This document shows, piece by piece, positions 46,421-54,980 of a DNA stretch of 64,000 nt. The notes beneath the pieces were generated by a model. The model was given only the letters and a program-made list of their open reading frames with translations, was not told the origin of the DNA and made no database searches. The DNA is from Paenibacillus macerans. Its GTDB lineage: Bacteria > Bacillota > Bacilli > Paenibacillales > Paenibacillaceae. The stretch lies in assembly GCF_900454495.1 (NCBI RefSeq), contig NZ_UGSI01000001.1, positions 4,590,501-4,654,500 of the forward strand. Reading direction: 5' to 3'. Both the position numbers and the translations under genes were made by a program. Positions within the stretch are counted from its first letter, which is position 1. The number at the start of each line of letters is the position of its first letter.

Positions 46421-48037
46421 ATGCGTTACCGCAGAAAATTCCATAATAAGTCCGCCCGTTTATTCAAGAAAAACACGGACTCCGGCGACCGGGTTTCGGC
46501 TTCGGCTGAGTCCGAGCCTGAGCCTACCGCTTTATTCGAAGAGCTGGAGACAAATTTACAGGCCATCCGAGAGACGCTCGGCAATAGTACGGATATCATT
46601 ATCCGCAACCTGCCGGTCGGTTATGAAGGGAATCAATCCATAGCCATTCTATATACCGACGGATTAGCCGATCAGAATATCATCACCGATTTCATCATGA
46701 AGTCCGTCATGCTGGATATCAAATTGTTTGACCGCGCCGACCGTAAAATCGCCCTTCCTTCCGATGCCATACAGGCCTTGAAAAATTATGCGCTGACAAT
46801 CGGGGACATCAAGGACGTCAGCGATTTTGACGCCTTATACCAGGCGCTGCTGTCCGGAGACACAATCATCCTGATCGACGGCCATAAACAGGGCATTGTT
46901 TGCAGCACTCCCGGCTGGAAAGATCGGGCGGTCACCGAGCCGTCCGCCGAAAACGTCGTCCGCGGCCCCCGGGAGAGCTTCGTCGAATCGCTGCGCACCA
47001 ACACGGCGCTGATCCGGCGAAAAATCAAAGACCCGAATCTATGGCTGGAGACCATGCAAATCGGCCGGCTCACCCGGACTGACGTGGCCATCATGTACAT
47101 GAAAGGCATCGCCAACGACAAGTTGGTGCAAGAGGTACGCGACCGCCTGAATCGGATCGATGTGGGCAGTATTTTCGAAAGCGGATATATCGAGGAATCC
47201 ATTCAGGACGAAACGTTCAGCCCGTTCCCGACCATTTTCAATTCCGAGCGGCCGGACGTGATCGCGGCCGCGTTAGCGGAGGGCAGGGTAGCTATTTTGG
47301 TGGACGGAACGCCGATTGCGCTGATTATCCCAACATTGTTTTCTTCCTTTCTCCAAGCCCCGGAGGATTATTACCAGCGCGCGGATATCAGCAGCTTTGT
47401 CAGGCTGCTTCGTTACCTTGGGATCCTCGTTTCCTTGTTCGGACCATCCATGTACGTCGCCTTCACGACCTTTCATCAAGAGTTGCTGCCGACGCAACTG
47501 CTGATCAGCCTGGCCGCGCAGCGGGAACAGGTCCCTTTTCCGGCCTTTATCGAAGCGCTGCTGATGGAGTTGACCTTCGAGATTTTGCGCGAAGCCAGCA
47601 TTCGCATGCCCAGAAATATAGGCGCGGCGATCTCCATCGTCGGCACGCTGGTCATCGGACAAGCCGCCGTTCAAGCGGGCATCGTGTCGGCAGCGATGGT
47701 CATTGTCGTGTCATTTACGGCGATCTCCAGCTTCATTCTGCCGTCCTATAATATGTCAATCGCCTTTCGCCTGCTGCGGTTTCCTTATATGGCGCTGGCC
47801 GCGTCCTTCGGCTTGTTCGGCATCATCGCGGGGGTTATCGTTCTGGTTTTACATCTGTGCAGCCTTCGTTCTTTCGGAATTCCGTACATGGCCCCGTTCG
47901 CTCCGCTCATCCCGGCGGATAACAAGGATTCGATCATCCGGCTTCCCCACTGGATGCTGGGCTCCCGGGTCCGTCTCATCAACCAGAGCAATATTACGCG
48001 CCGGAACAGCACCCCGCCGAAAAAATCGCGGGAATAA
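46421..48037 (+). CDS. GerA-family spore germination protein, A subunit
   Basis: The 538-aa product is the A subunit of a Ger-type germinant receptor in the inner spore membrane. It has a soluble N-terminal half with the PF-type RTDVAIMYMKGIAND block and four to five helices in the C-terminal third, including SSFLQAPEDYYQR before the first. I chose ATG 46421 after GAGAGGGAG. It starts an operon of A, C, a small protein and B subunits. The germinant cannot be predicted. Confidence 0.93.
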   Translation: MRYRRKFHNKSARLFKKNTDSGDRVSASAESEPEPTALFEELETNLQAIRETLGNSTDIIIRNLPVGYEGNQSIAILYTDGLADQNIITDFIMKSVMLDIKLFDRADRKIALPSDAIQALKNYALTIGDIKDVSDFDALYQALLSGDTIILIDGHKQGIVCSTPGWKDRAVTEPSAENVVRGPRESFVESLRTNTALIRRKIKDPNLWLETMQIGRLTRTDVAIMYMKGIANDKLVQEVRDRLNRIDVGSIFESGYIEESIQDETFSPFPTIFNSERPDVIAAALAEGRVAILVDGTPIALIIPTLFSSFLQAPEDYYQRADISSFVRLLRYLGILVSLFGPSMYVAFTTFHQELLPTQLLISLAAQREQVPFPAFIEALLMELTFEILREASIRMPRNIGAAISIVGTLVIGQAAVQAGIVSAAMVIVVSFTAISSFILPSYNMSIAFRLLRFPYMALAASFGLFGIIAGVIVLVLHLCSLRSFGIPYMAPFAPLIPADNKDSIIRLPHWMLGSRVRLINQSNITRRNSTPPKKSRE

Positions 48038-48088
48038 CGCGCTACCGCAACAAGCAAATCCCGCAGCGCATGCAAAGGAGACTTATCC

Positions 48089-49294
48089 ATGAGAAAAAAC
48101 ATGGCTTCTCTGATCCTGCTGCTTTCCATCGTCCTGCTGATTACCGGCTGCTGGAATCGCAGAGAGCTCAACGAACTCGGCATCGCCGCCGCGGCCGGCG
48201 TGGATATGGAAGGAGGCCGCTACCGTCTTACCGTACAGGTGGTGGATCCTGGACAGGTCACCGCGCAAAAGGGGGCGAGCGGCGGCGCCCCCGCCACGTT
48301 GTATACCGCCGAAGGGGATTCCGTTTTCGAAGCGGCGCGGAGACTGACGCAAATCAGCCCGAGAAAGATTTATTTCTCCCATCTTCGCATAGTTCTGGTC
48401 GGCGAGTCGCTGGCCCGGCAGGGTATCGGGCAAAGCCTCGATTTTATGTTTCGGGATCATGAATTCCGCCCCAATTTCTACTTGGTTGTCGCCAAGGGGG
48501 CAAGCGCTCAAGAAATGCTCAAGATCATGACCCCGCTCGAACCCGTTCCGGCCAACAAGCTGTTCTCGTCGCTGGAAACCTCGGAGGTCAACTGGTCCCC
48601 CAGCCTTGCGGTCACGCTTGACGAGTTGATCGACAACCTGTCCAGCACAGGGCAAAGTCCCGTATTAACCGCATTGGAAATCACCGGAGACCCGAAAATC
48701 GGAGAGAGCAAAAAGAATATCTCCAGTATCTACACGCCGACCCAACTGAAATTTTCCGGTCTGGCCGCATTCAATAAGGACAAGCTTATCGGCTGGTTGA
48801 GCGAACGGGAAAGCAGAGGATATCACAGTATCCACGGCGGCATGAAAAGCACGGTCATGTTCGTCCGCTCCCCGGATAACGGCATGGTGATCATTGAATT
48901 CCTCCGCAGCAAAACGACAGTGAAGGGCAAGGTGGTCGACGGGAGGCCGCAGATCGAAATTCAGTTCACAGCAGAGGGCAATGTCGGCGCCTCCGGTTCC
49001 AAAAATCTGAATCTGACCGATCCGCGCGCGGTACCCGATCTGGAGAAAAAAATCGAGGAAAAACTTATCGAATTTATGGAAACAACCATAGAAAAAGCGC
49101 AAACCGAGTTCAAAACCGACATTTTTGGATTTGGCGAAGCCGTTCGCCGCGCCGACCCTCGGGCTTGGAAAACGCTTAAAGAAAATTGGAATGAGGAGTA
49201 CTTTACCAGTCTGCCGGTAAACATCAAAACGGATTTTATCATTCGCCGCATTGGAATGATAGCGAACCCGGTCACGGAGCAAATGGAGGAGTAG
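48089..49294 (+). CDS. Ger(x)C-family spore germination lipoprotein
   Basis: The 401-aa lipoprotein has the lipobox LITGC and CWNRRELNELGI, the hallmark of C subunits. The rest is the three-domain GerC fold. It would be lipid-anchored on the outer face of the inner spore membrane beside the A and B subunits. It follows the A gene by 51 bases. Confidence 0.94.
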   Translation: MRKNMASLILLLSIVLLITGCWNRRELNELGIAAAAGVDMEGGRYRLTVQVVDPGQVTAQKGASGGAPATLYTAEGDSVFEAARRLTQISPRKIYFSHLRIVLVGESLARQGIGQSLDFMFRDHEFRPNFYLVVAKGASAQEMLKIMTPLEPVPANKLFSSLETSEVNWSPSLAVTLDELIDNLSSTGQSPVLTALEITGDPKIGESKKNISSIYTPTQLKFSGLAAFNKDKLIGWLSERESRGYHSIHGGMKSTVMFVRSPDNGMVIIEFLRSKTTVKGKVVDGRPQIEIQFTAEGNVGASGSKNLNLTDPRAVPDLEKKIEEKLIEFMETTIEKAQTEFKTDIFGFGEAVRRADPRAWKTLKENWNEEYFTSLPVNIKTDFIIRRIGMIANPVTEQMEE

Positions 49295-49301
49295 ACAGGC
49301 C

Positions 49302-49541
49302 ATGTTATGGAGTACAGGCATTCTGATCATTGCCGGCATCATCGTCTGGTTCGAGTTGCCGGCACTTTGGAAACAACAGCAAAAAAAAGACCTGTGGGCC
49401 TTCTGCATTCTGCTCGTAGTAGCCGTAGGGATATCTATTCCGGCGCTGATATTGCGCCATTTTCCCAGTCCGCTGCTCGTACTGACGGTCGTATTCGAAC
49501 CGTTTAGCGAGCTTTTGTCCGCAATAGGCTTAATTTCATGA
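49302..49541 (+). CDS. Small membrane protein of the ger operon
   Basis: The 79-aa product has two or three hydrophobic helices (WSTGILIIAGIIVWFELPAL, then LWAFCILLVVAVGISIPALI). GGAGG-like sequence precedes ATG 49302, only 7 bases after the gerC stop. Small proteins of this type occur in germination operons of bacilli, and this one resembles the D-type subunit that some receptors need. I cannot name it. Confidence 0.75.
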   Translation: MLWSTGILIIAGIIVWFELPALWKQQQKKDLWAFCILLVVAVGISIPALILRHFPSPLLVLTVVFEPFSELLSAIGLIS

Positions 49542-49588
49542 GCAAAAATGAATCGCTCGTTTAAGAAAGTATCCGAGGTGAATATCTG

Positions 49589-50704
49589 TTGAACGAAGTT
49601 CAGATCTCCGTACGCCAGTTGACGATTATCACAATCTTTTTTACGGTAGGCAGCGCTATTTTAATCACCCCTTCCGGCATGGTCCAGTCAGCCAGACAGG
49701 ACGCCTGGATCGCCGGTCTGATCGGAATCGGAGTGGGTCTTCTGACCGTCTGGTTCATGTGCAAGCTTGTCAACCTGTATCCGCAAAAAAACCTGATTGA
49801 GATCCTGGAAACCTTGTTGGGAAAATGGGTCGGAAAAACCGTTTCCCTGCTCTTCATAAGCTCGTTGTTTCTGGGTGCCCCTGCCGCGGTACTAAACGAT
49901 TTGGGCGATTTTATGACGACACAAATGATGCCGGAAACCCCGATCGAAGCCATCATCATCCTGTTCGGAACCGTGATTCTCATGGGTGTCCGCCTGGGAA
50001 TCGAAGTAGTAGCCCGTTCTGCGGAGCTGCTGTTTCCCTGGTTCGTCCTTCTTTATCTTCTATTGGTCCTGCTGGTCTCCTTCAATATAGACCCGCGTCA
50101 GTTGCAACCCGTCCTGGAAAACGGCTTCCCCCCGATCTGGCAGGCTGTGCTTACTTTTATCAGCGTCGCTTTTTTGCCGCATATTTCGCTGCTCTTAATC
50201 CTTCCGGCCTCCGTGAACCGGCCTGCCCAATTCGGCAAAGGCATCGTTCTGGGCAGCTTGGTCGGCAGTTTGATGCTGGTGATCGTCATTATCCTGTCCA
50301 TTCTCGTCCTTGGGGTGGAAATTACGTCAAAAAGCTTGTTCCCAAGCTATGTACTGGCCCAAAAGATCGACATCGGCCACTTTTTGCAGCGGGTTGAAAC
50401 CATCGTGGCCGTCATGTGGTTTTTTTCGCTGTATTTCCGGATTACGCTTTACATGAGTTCCATTACGGTATCCCTTGCCCAAATTTTCAATTTGAAGGAT
50501 TACCGGCCGCTCGTTTGGCCGCTGGGGATGCTCTTGATCGTCATGTCGTTCGTCGTTTACCCCAACGTCCCTTTCAGACAAGCCTGGGACGCCCGTACCT
50601 GGCCGCCGTACATTTTAACCGTCGGGCTGCTGCTCCCCCTTCTGTTGTTGACCATTCATGGGCTGCGCCGCCTGTTCAAGAAAAAACAGACGAAGCAGGC
50701 CTGA
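49589..50704 (+). CDS. GerAB-type spore germination permease, B subunit
   Basis: The 371-aa product has ten predicted helices of the APC-type transporter fold used by GerB subunits, which bind the germinant. The start is TTG 49589, with GAGGTG 8 nt upstream. It ends the ger operon, followed by a clear terminator. Confidence 0.93.
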   Translation: MNEVQISVRQLTIITIFFTVGSAILITPSGMVQSARQDAWIAGLIGIGVGLLTVWFMCKLVNLYPQKNLIEILETLLGKWVGKTVSLLFISSLFLGAPAAVLNDLGDFMTTQMMPETPIEAIIILFGTVILMGVRLGIEVVARSAELLFPWFVLLYLLLVLLVSFNIDPRQLQPVLENGFPPIWQAVLTFISVAFLPHISLLLILPASVNRPAQFGKGIVLGSLVGSLMLVIVIILSILVLGVEITSKSLFPSYVLAQKIDIGHFLQRVETIVAVMWFFSLYFRITLYMSSITVSLAQIFNLKDYRPLVWPLGMLLIVMSFVVYPNVPFRQAWDARTWPPYILTVGLLLPLLLLTIHGLRRLFKKKQTKQA

Positions 50705-50722
50705 AGCACCACTTTCGTCGAT

Positions 50723-50752
50723 AAGCCGGCCGTCAAGCCGGCTTCTTTTTTT
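50723..50752 (+). terminator. Terminator of the ger operon
   Basis: AAGCCGGC pairs with GCCGGCTT around CGTCAA, followed by CTTTTTTT. It lies 18 bases after the B-subunit stop. Confidence 0.93.
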
Positions 50753-50839
50753 GCCCCCCTTTTCACCAAACCTTCAACTGACGCTCAGTTGCGTTTCAGT
50801 TTGCCCGCTTATCATGTAGTTGCTGGGAGGGTGAACAAG

Positions 50840-51808
50840 ATGAGCCTACAACAAGAAACCGGCCGCCGGAAATCGAAAAAAAAGCGGATCATCGCCGTGA
50901 TCGTTCCGCTACTGATCGTCGGAGGAACGCTGTACGGGCTGGCGGACCGTTATTTAATTAAACATGTGGAGAAGGTGGTGTCCGGGGAAGGCGCGCCGCC
51001 GAGCGGATCGAACCCGCAGGAGAACACCACATCTTCGGAGGCCGGCGCTCAATCCGATGAGTGGAATTATACGAGCAATGATCTCCAAATCCATATCGAT
51101 CAAGTGCAAACCGGTTCCGGAACGGACAAAATTACGTACTATGTGGCCGACGTGCAGGTGAAGGACCCTGGCAGTCTGCTGTCCGCCTTCGCCGACAACA
51201 GCTTCGGGCGCAATATTACGGAGAACACCTCGGAGATCGCCTCCAACAACGGCGCGATTTTTGCCGTCAATGGCGATTATTACGGATTCCGGGGCGACGG
51301 GGTGATTATCCGTAACGGAACGTTGTACCGGGATGAGCCGGCAAGAACGGGGCTGGCGTTATTCCACGACGGGACGATGAAATCTTACGATGAAACAAAG
51401 GTTTCTTCGTCGGCATTGTTGGAGCAGGGGGCGGTCCAAACGTTATCGTTCGGGCCGGCGCTGATCGAGGACGGGAAAGTGAACACCGATTTGGACAACG
51501 TGAAAATCGATACCAATTTCGGCAACCGCTCGATTCAAGGCGCCAATCCCCGCACCGGCATCGGCCTGATCGCGCCAAACCATTACGTGTTTGTCGTCGT
51601 CGACGGGCGCAAGGAAGGCTACAGCCGCGGCATGACGTTGACGGAGTTCGCCCGGGTGTTTCAAGATTTAGGCTGCACCGAAGCTTACAATCTGGACGGA
51701 GGCGGCTCGTCTACCATGTATTTTATGGGCCGGGTGGTCAACAATCCCCAGGGCAAAGGGCGGGAGCGCGGCGTCAGCGATATCCTCTACGTGAAAGAGG
51801 TGAACTGA
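50840..51808 (+). CDS. Membrane-anchored phosphodiester glycosidase (NAGPA) domain protein
   Basis: The 322-aa product has one N-terminal helix (about 18-40), a Ser/Asn-rich linker and an extracytosolic NAGPA domain: FAVNGDYYGFRGDG, NPRTGIGL and the terminal NLDGGGSSTMY. The domain cleaves phosphodiester-linked sugars in exopolysaccharide or teichoic-type polymers. ATG 50840 follows GGGAGGG. It is followed after 1 nt by the GT2-GtrA gene, suggesting a role in wall or lipid-linked sugar metabolism. Confidence 0.92.
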   Translation: MSLQQETGRRKSKKKRIIAVIVPLLIVGGTLYGLADRYLIKHVEKVVSGEGAPPSGSNPQENTTSSEAGAQSDEWNYTSNDLQIHIDQVQTGSGTDKITYYVADVQVKDPGSLLSAFADNSFGRNITENTSEIASNNGAIFAVNGDYYGFRGDGVIIRNGTLYRDEPARTGLALFHDGTMKSYDETKVSSSALLEQGAVQTLSFGPALIEDGKVNTDLDNVKIDTNFGNRSIQGANPRTGIGLIAPNHYVFVVVDGRKEGYSRGMTLTEFARVFQDLGCTEAYNLDGGGSSTMYFMGRVVNNPQGKGRERGVSDILYVKEVN

Positions 51809-51809
51809 G

Positions 51810-52829
51810 ATGACGACGATTCTGATCCCCGCCTATGAACCGGACGAGCGTCTGTTGAATTTGATCGGACAGTTGAAAAAAATGCCGGATACCCGGATCG
51901 TGATCGTCGATGACGGCAGCGGCGAGGCGTACCGCCCGATTTTTGACGCGGCCCGGGCGGCGGGATGCATTGTGCTGCGGCATGAGGTCAATCGCGGAAA
52001 AGGCCGGGCCCTGAAAACAGGCTTCCGCTATTTGCTCGATGCCGGGGAGCGCGGCCCCGTGGTCTGCGCCGACAGCGACGGCCAGCATCTGCCCGCCGAT
52101 ATCGGCCGGGTCGCCGCCGCGGTGCGGGAGCAGGGCTGCAGCCTTGTGCTCGGAAGCCGCCGCTTTACCGGCAAGGTGCCACTGCGCAGCCGGTTCGGCA
52201 ACGCGGTGACGCGATTTGTCTTCGCTTTTACGACCGGGACGAAAATTTACGACACCCAAACCGGGCTTCGCGGCTATTCCTCCGGCATGCTGGAATGGTT
52301 GTGCTCGGTTCCGGGGGAACGTTTTGAATATGAAATGAACCTTTTGCTCGGAGCCAAACGAAAAGGCTGCACTCTGGCGGAAGTGTTTATCGACACGGTT
52401 TATCTGGACGACAACAAGTCCTCCCATTTCCGTCCCTTGGCCGATTCCGCGCGGATTTACCTGCCGATTCTGCTGTTCAGCGCCTCGTCCATCCTGTCGG
52501 CGGGCATCGACTTCGCGCTGCTGTTCCTGCTTCAAGCGTTCAGCAAAAACCTCGCGCTTTCAGTCGCGGGGGCGAGAATTTGCAGCTGCACCGCCAACTT
52601 TGCGATGAACCGCAGGTTCGTGTTTGCCCGCGGCCACGGCCGAGCGGCCAAGCTGAACGCCTCTTTACCGCGGTATTTTTCGCTGGTTCTGATCGTATTG
52701 CTGCTGAATATGGGCCTGATGCACGTATATCACGACCTGGCCCGCATCCCTTTGATCGGGGCGAAGCTGCTGACCGAAGGTTCGCTGTTTCTGTTCAGTT
52801 ACTGGGCGCAGCGCAAGTATGTGTATTAA
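51810..52829 (+). CDS. GT2 glycosyltransferase fused to a GtrA membrane domain
   Basis: The 339-aa product joins a GT-A glycosyltransferase (IVDDGSGE, the DSDGQH metal motif, about 1-220) to a four-helix GtrA domain (about 225-339). This fits a DPM1-like enzyme that loads sugars on undecaprenyl phosphate and helps flip them. It starts 1 nt after the NAGPA-domain gene stop, so they are coupled. A glycosylation or teichoic-decoration role is likely. The sugar is unknown. Confidence 0.93.
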   Translation: MTTILIPAYEPDERLLNLIGQLKKMPDTRIVIVDDGSGEAYRPIFDAARAAGCIVLRHEVNRGKGRALKTGFRYLLDAGERGPVVCADSDGQHLPADIGRVAAAVREQGCSLVLGSRRFTGKVPLRSRFGNAVTRFVFAFTTGTKIYDTQTGLRGYSSGMLEWLCSVPGERFEYEMNLLLGAKRKGCTLAEVFIDTVYLDDNKSSHFRPLADSARIYLPILLFSASSILSAGIDFALLFLLQAFSKNLALSVAGARICSCTANFAMNRRFVFARGHGRAAKLNASLPRYFSLVLIVLLLNMGLMHVYHDLARIPLIGAKLLTEGSLFLFSYWAQRKYVY

Positions 52830-52984
52830 CAATGGTAAAATGCATATTCTCTTTCGTTTTAGCGGCCGCCACGGGTTAATGGCGGCAATGGAGCTAGAAT
52901 AACGAAGGTTATTTTCGCTCAAAACACCGCTTTCAAATTGAAACGGCGCTCCCAATATTTAAAGTTTAGAACGAGGCCTGTTCG

Positions 52985-53252
52985 TACTAGCGCTGCATTT
53001 AAATCTGGCAAGATACCTTTTCTGGGCACCCCAATATTCTAACGGTTGCCACAAGCGCCATTTGTTCCCATACAGTTGATTTCAAATTGTAACGGTTGCC
53101 ATGGAGCTTATTGCACTGAAAACCGGCTAATTTTGCTTAGATTCAGGCAAATAACCGCTGCTGCAACCGTTAGACCTCCGGCGGGCGGACAGTATCGATT
53201 CGAAAGCCAACGCTTTTTAAAAATTCTTGAGCAAAAGTTAATGCAACGCCAT
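52985..53252. repeat. MITE-like element, family B copy 1 (left of nitrate genes)
   Basis: It begins TACTAGCGCTGCATTTAAAT and ends GTTAATGCAACGCCAT. Those ends are inverted repeats of each other (TAGCG(C/T)TGCATT versus AATGCAACGC). Inner CTAACGGTTGCC and CAACCGTTAG form a second inverted pair. A closely similar copy in the same orientation is at 57682-57924. No ORF is supported. Confidence 0.8.
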
Positions 53253-53529
53253 GCTTATTCCGTTAAATAGCGGCCGCTGTATCCATGGAATTTCCGGCTT
53301 GCAATGCCTGCCTACAAACATGAGTTTTTGCCGGATATCTTAAACGATGCGAAAATTAAGCGCGATACTTGTGGGAAGCCGAGTAAGTCAACGCAGGTTT
53401 GTGTCATTATATATAACGTAAATATGATATATATTTTGTAAATACATTAAATACCTCCGAAAATTTTACTTATATTTATGTATAAAAGTATTTTTCTGTA
53501 AAAATTATGAATGTTTTTTGTGATTTATA
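53253..53529. other. AT-rich gap upstream of the nitrate promoter
   Basis: This stretch becomes strongly AT-rich from about 53400. Apart from the promoter that starts at 53530, I see no gene, no strong inverted repeat and no ribosome binding site. Upstream activator sites may lie here but are not recognisable to me. Confidence 0.4.
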
Positions 53530-53559
53530 TTGACATAATATTTTTCTGCCTCATATAAT
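53530..53559 (+). promoter_or_regulatory. Sigma-A promoter of the nitrate operon
   Basis: TTGACA at 53530-53535 and TATAAT at 53554-53559 are both perfect consensus hexamers with an 18-bp spacer. Transcription should start near 53566, right at the first leader hairpin. Confidence 0.82.
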
Positions 53560-53566
53560 TTAACTA

Positions 53567-53617
53567 CGTTCACAACGTCGTGACGCTTATATTCCGGTCC
53601 TTGCACAACGCTGTGCC
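53567..53617 (+). promoter_or_regulatory. Candidate ANTAR-target leader RNA: two hexaloop hairpins
   Basis: Hairpin 1 is TCAC-AACGTC-GTGA (53570-53583) and hairpin 2 is GCAC-AACGCT-GTGC (53603-53616), separated by 19 nt. Both loops are hexanucleotides with A at position 1 and G at position 4, the signature that ANTAR-domain antiterminators (NasR type) recognise in tandem. They sit between a consensus promoter and a strong terminator, upstream of nitrate assimilation genes, the classic setting for nitrate-responsive antitermination. The regulator gene is not in the window. Confidence 0.72.
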
Positions 53618-53631
53618 GGCCGGTGGCAACG

Positions 53632-53684
53632 GAGCCGCACGGGCAATCGCTAACGATTGCTCCTGCGGCTCTTTCTGTTTTTTT
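53632..53684 (+). terminator. Leader terminator of the nitrate operon
   Basis: GAGCCGCA pairs with TGCGGCTC and CAATCG with CGATTG around CTAA, followed by CTTTCTGTTTTTTT. It lies about 65 bases before the transporter ATG, so it must be read through for expression. It is the expected switch for the hairpins just upstream. Confidence 0.87.
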
Positions 53685-53750
53685 GCAGGATGCAATTTCA
53701 AAAAAAGAAATGCCCTTGAAGGGCACGAACACGGAGAGGAGTTTGGTGGG

Positions 53751-54980
53751 ATGGAACGAAGCGGATTTTGGAAAAGCGGGCATAAGCCCTCGCTGCTGAG
53801 CGCATTTCTTTACTTTGACGTCAGCTTTATGATTTGGGTGCTGATCGGACCTCTGGCGGTCATTATGATGCAGGATTACCCGATGAGCGCCTCGCAAAAG
53901 GCCAACTTGGTCGCCCTGCCGGTGCTCGGCGGCTCCGCGCTGCGGTTGGTGCTCGGCGTGCTGGCCGATCGCATCGGTCCGAAACGGACCGGCCAGATCG
54001 GCATGATCGTCACCATGATCCCGCTCATTTATGGCTGGCAGTTCGTCAGCTCGCTCGGCGAGCTTTACGTCGTCGCCCTGCTGCTCGGCGTGGCCGGCGC
54101 CTCCTTCTCCGCCGCGCTGCCGCTCGCCAGCCGCTGGTACCCGCCGCAGTATCAGGGCCTGGCGATGGGGATCGCCGGAGCGGGCAACAGCGGCACGGTG
54201 TTCTCCACGCTGTTCGCCAACCGGATCGCCCAGCATTACGGCAGTTGGGAGGTCGTGTTCGGATTGGCGCTGATTCCGATCGCCGTCGTGTTTATCGTTT
54301 TCTCGCTGCTGGCCAAAGACAGCCCAAGCCAACCCGAGCCCAAGCGGCTGAAGGATTACGCGGCTGTGCTCGGCCAACGGGACACCTGGCTGTTCTGCAT
54401 GCTGTATATGGTCACCTTCGGCGGCTTTGTGGGCATGTCCAACTATTTGACGATTTTTTTCAACACCGAATATGGGCTGAGCGCCGTCAGAGCCGCCGAC
54501 TTTACGACGCTCTGCGTGATCGCCGGCAGCTTTTTCCGGCCCGTCGGCGGCTGGCTGGCCGACCGGGTGGGCGGCATTAGCATGCTGCTCACGCTGTATG
54601 GCGGCGTCGCCGCCATGATGGCGCTGATCTCCTCGCTGCCGCCGCTGCCGGTGGTCACGGTGCTGCTGTTTATTTGCATGATGTGCCTGGGCATGGGCAA
54701 CGGCTCGGTATTCCAGCTCGTCCCCCAGCGCTTTCAACAGGAAATCGGCGTCATTACCGGGATCGTCGGCGCGGCCGGAGGGCTCGGCGGGTATTTTTTA
54801 CCGAATATCCTCGGGATTTTAAAGGAATACACGGGCTCGTATACCCCCGGCTTCCTGATTTTAAGCAGCATCGCCATCGTCTGCATCGTCACAGTGCTGC
54901 TGATCCAAGGCCAGTGGAAACGAACCTTCCTCGAAAGGAGCGGGGCATATGACGCTTATACCTACGGCCGCCAATCCTGA
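53751..54980 (+). CDS. Nitrate/nitrite MFS transporter (NarK/NasA type)
   Basis: The 409-aa product has twelve helices. The nitrate signature GxGxxxGF-like motifs appear as GVAGASFSAALPLASRWYP and GIVGAAGGLGGYFLP, and Arg in LRLVLGVLADRIG is in the substrate path. I chose ATG 53751; the frame from 53580 would translate the leader terminator. It overlaps the nitrate reductase gene by 32 nt. It imports nitrate for assimilation. Confidence 0.93.
   Translation: MERSGFWKSGHKPSLLSAFLYFDVSFMIWVLIGPLAVIMMQDYPMSASQKANLVALPVLGGSALRLVLGVLADRIGPKRTGQIGMIVTMIPLIYGWQFVSSLGELYVVALLLGVAGASFSAALPLASRWYPPQYQGLAMGIAGAGNSGTVFSTLFANRIAQHYGSWEVVFGLALIPIAVVFIVFSLLAKDSPSQPEPKRLKDYAAVLGQRDTWLFCMLYMVTFGGFVGMSNYLTIFFNTEYGLSAVRAADFTTLCVIAGSFFRPVGGWLADRVGGISMLLTLYGGVAAMMALISSLPPLPVVTVLLFICMMCLGMGNGSVFQLVPQRFQQEIGVITGIVGAAGGLGGYFLPNILGILKEYTGSYTPGFLILSSIAIVCIVTVLLIQGQWKRTFLERSGAYDAYTYGRQS

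Noticed and set aside
53505..54737. 410-aa minus-strand ORF opposite the nitrate transporter
   Set aside because: It is antisense to a clear MFS gene, with His/Gln/Arg-rich shadow composition, and it runs through the leader terminator.
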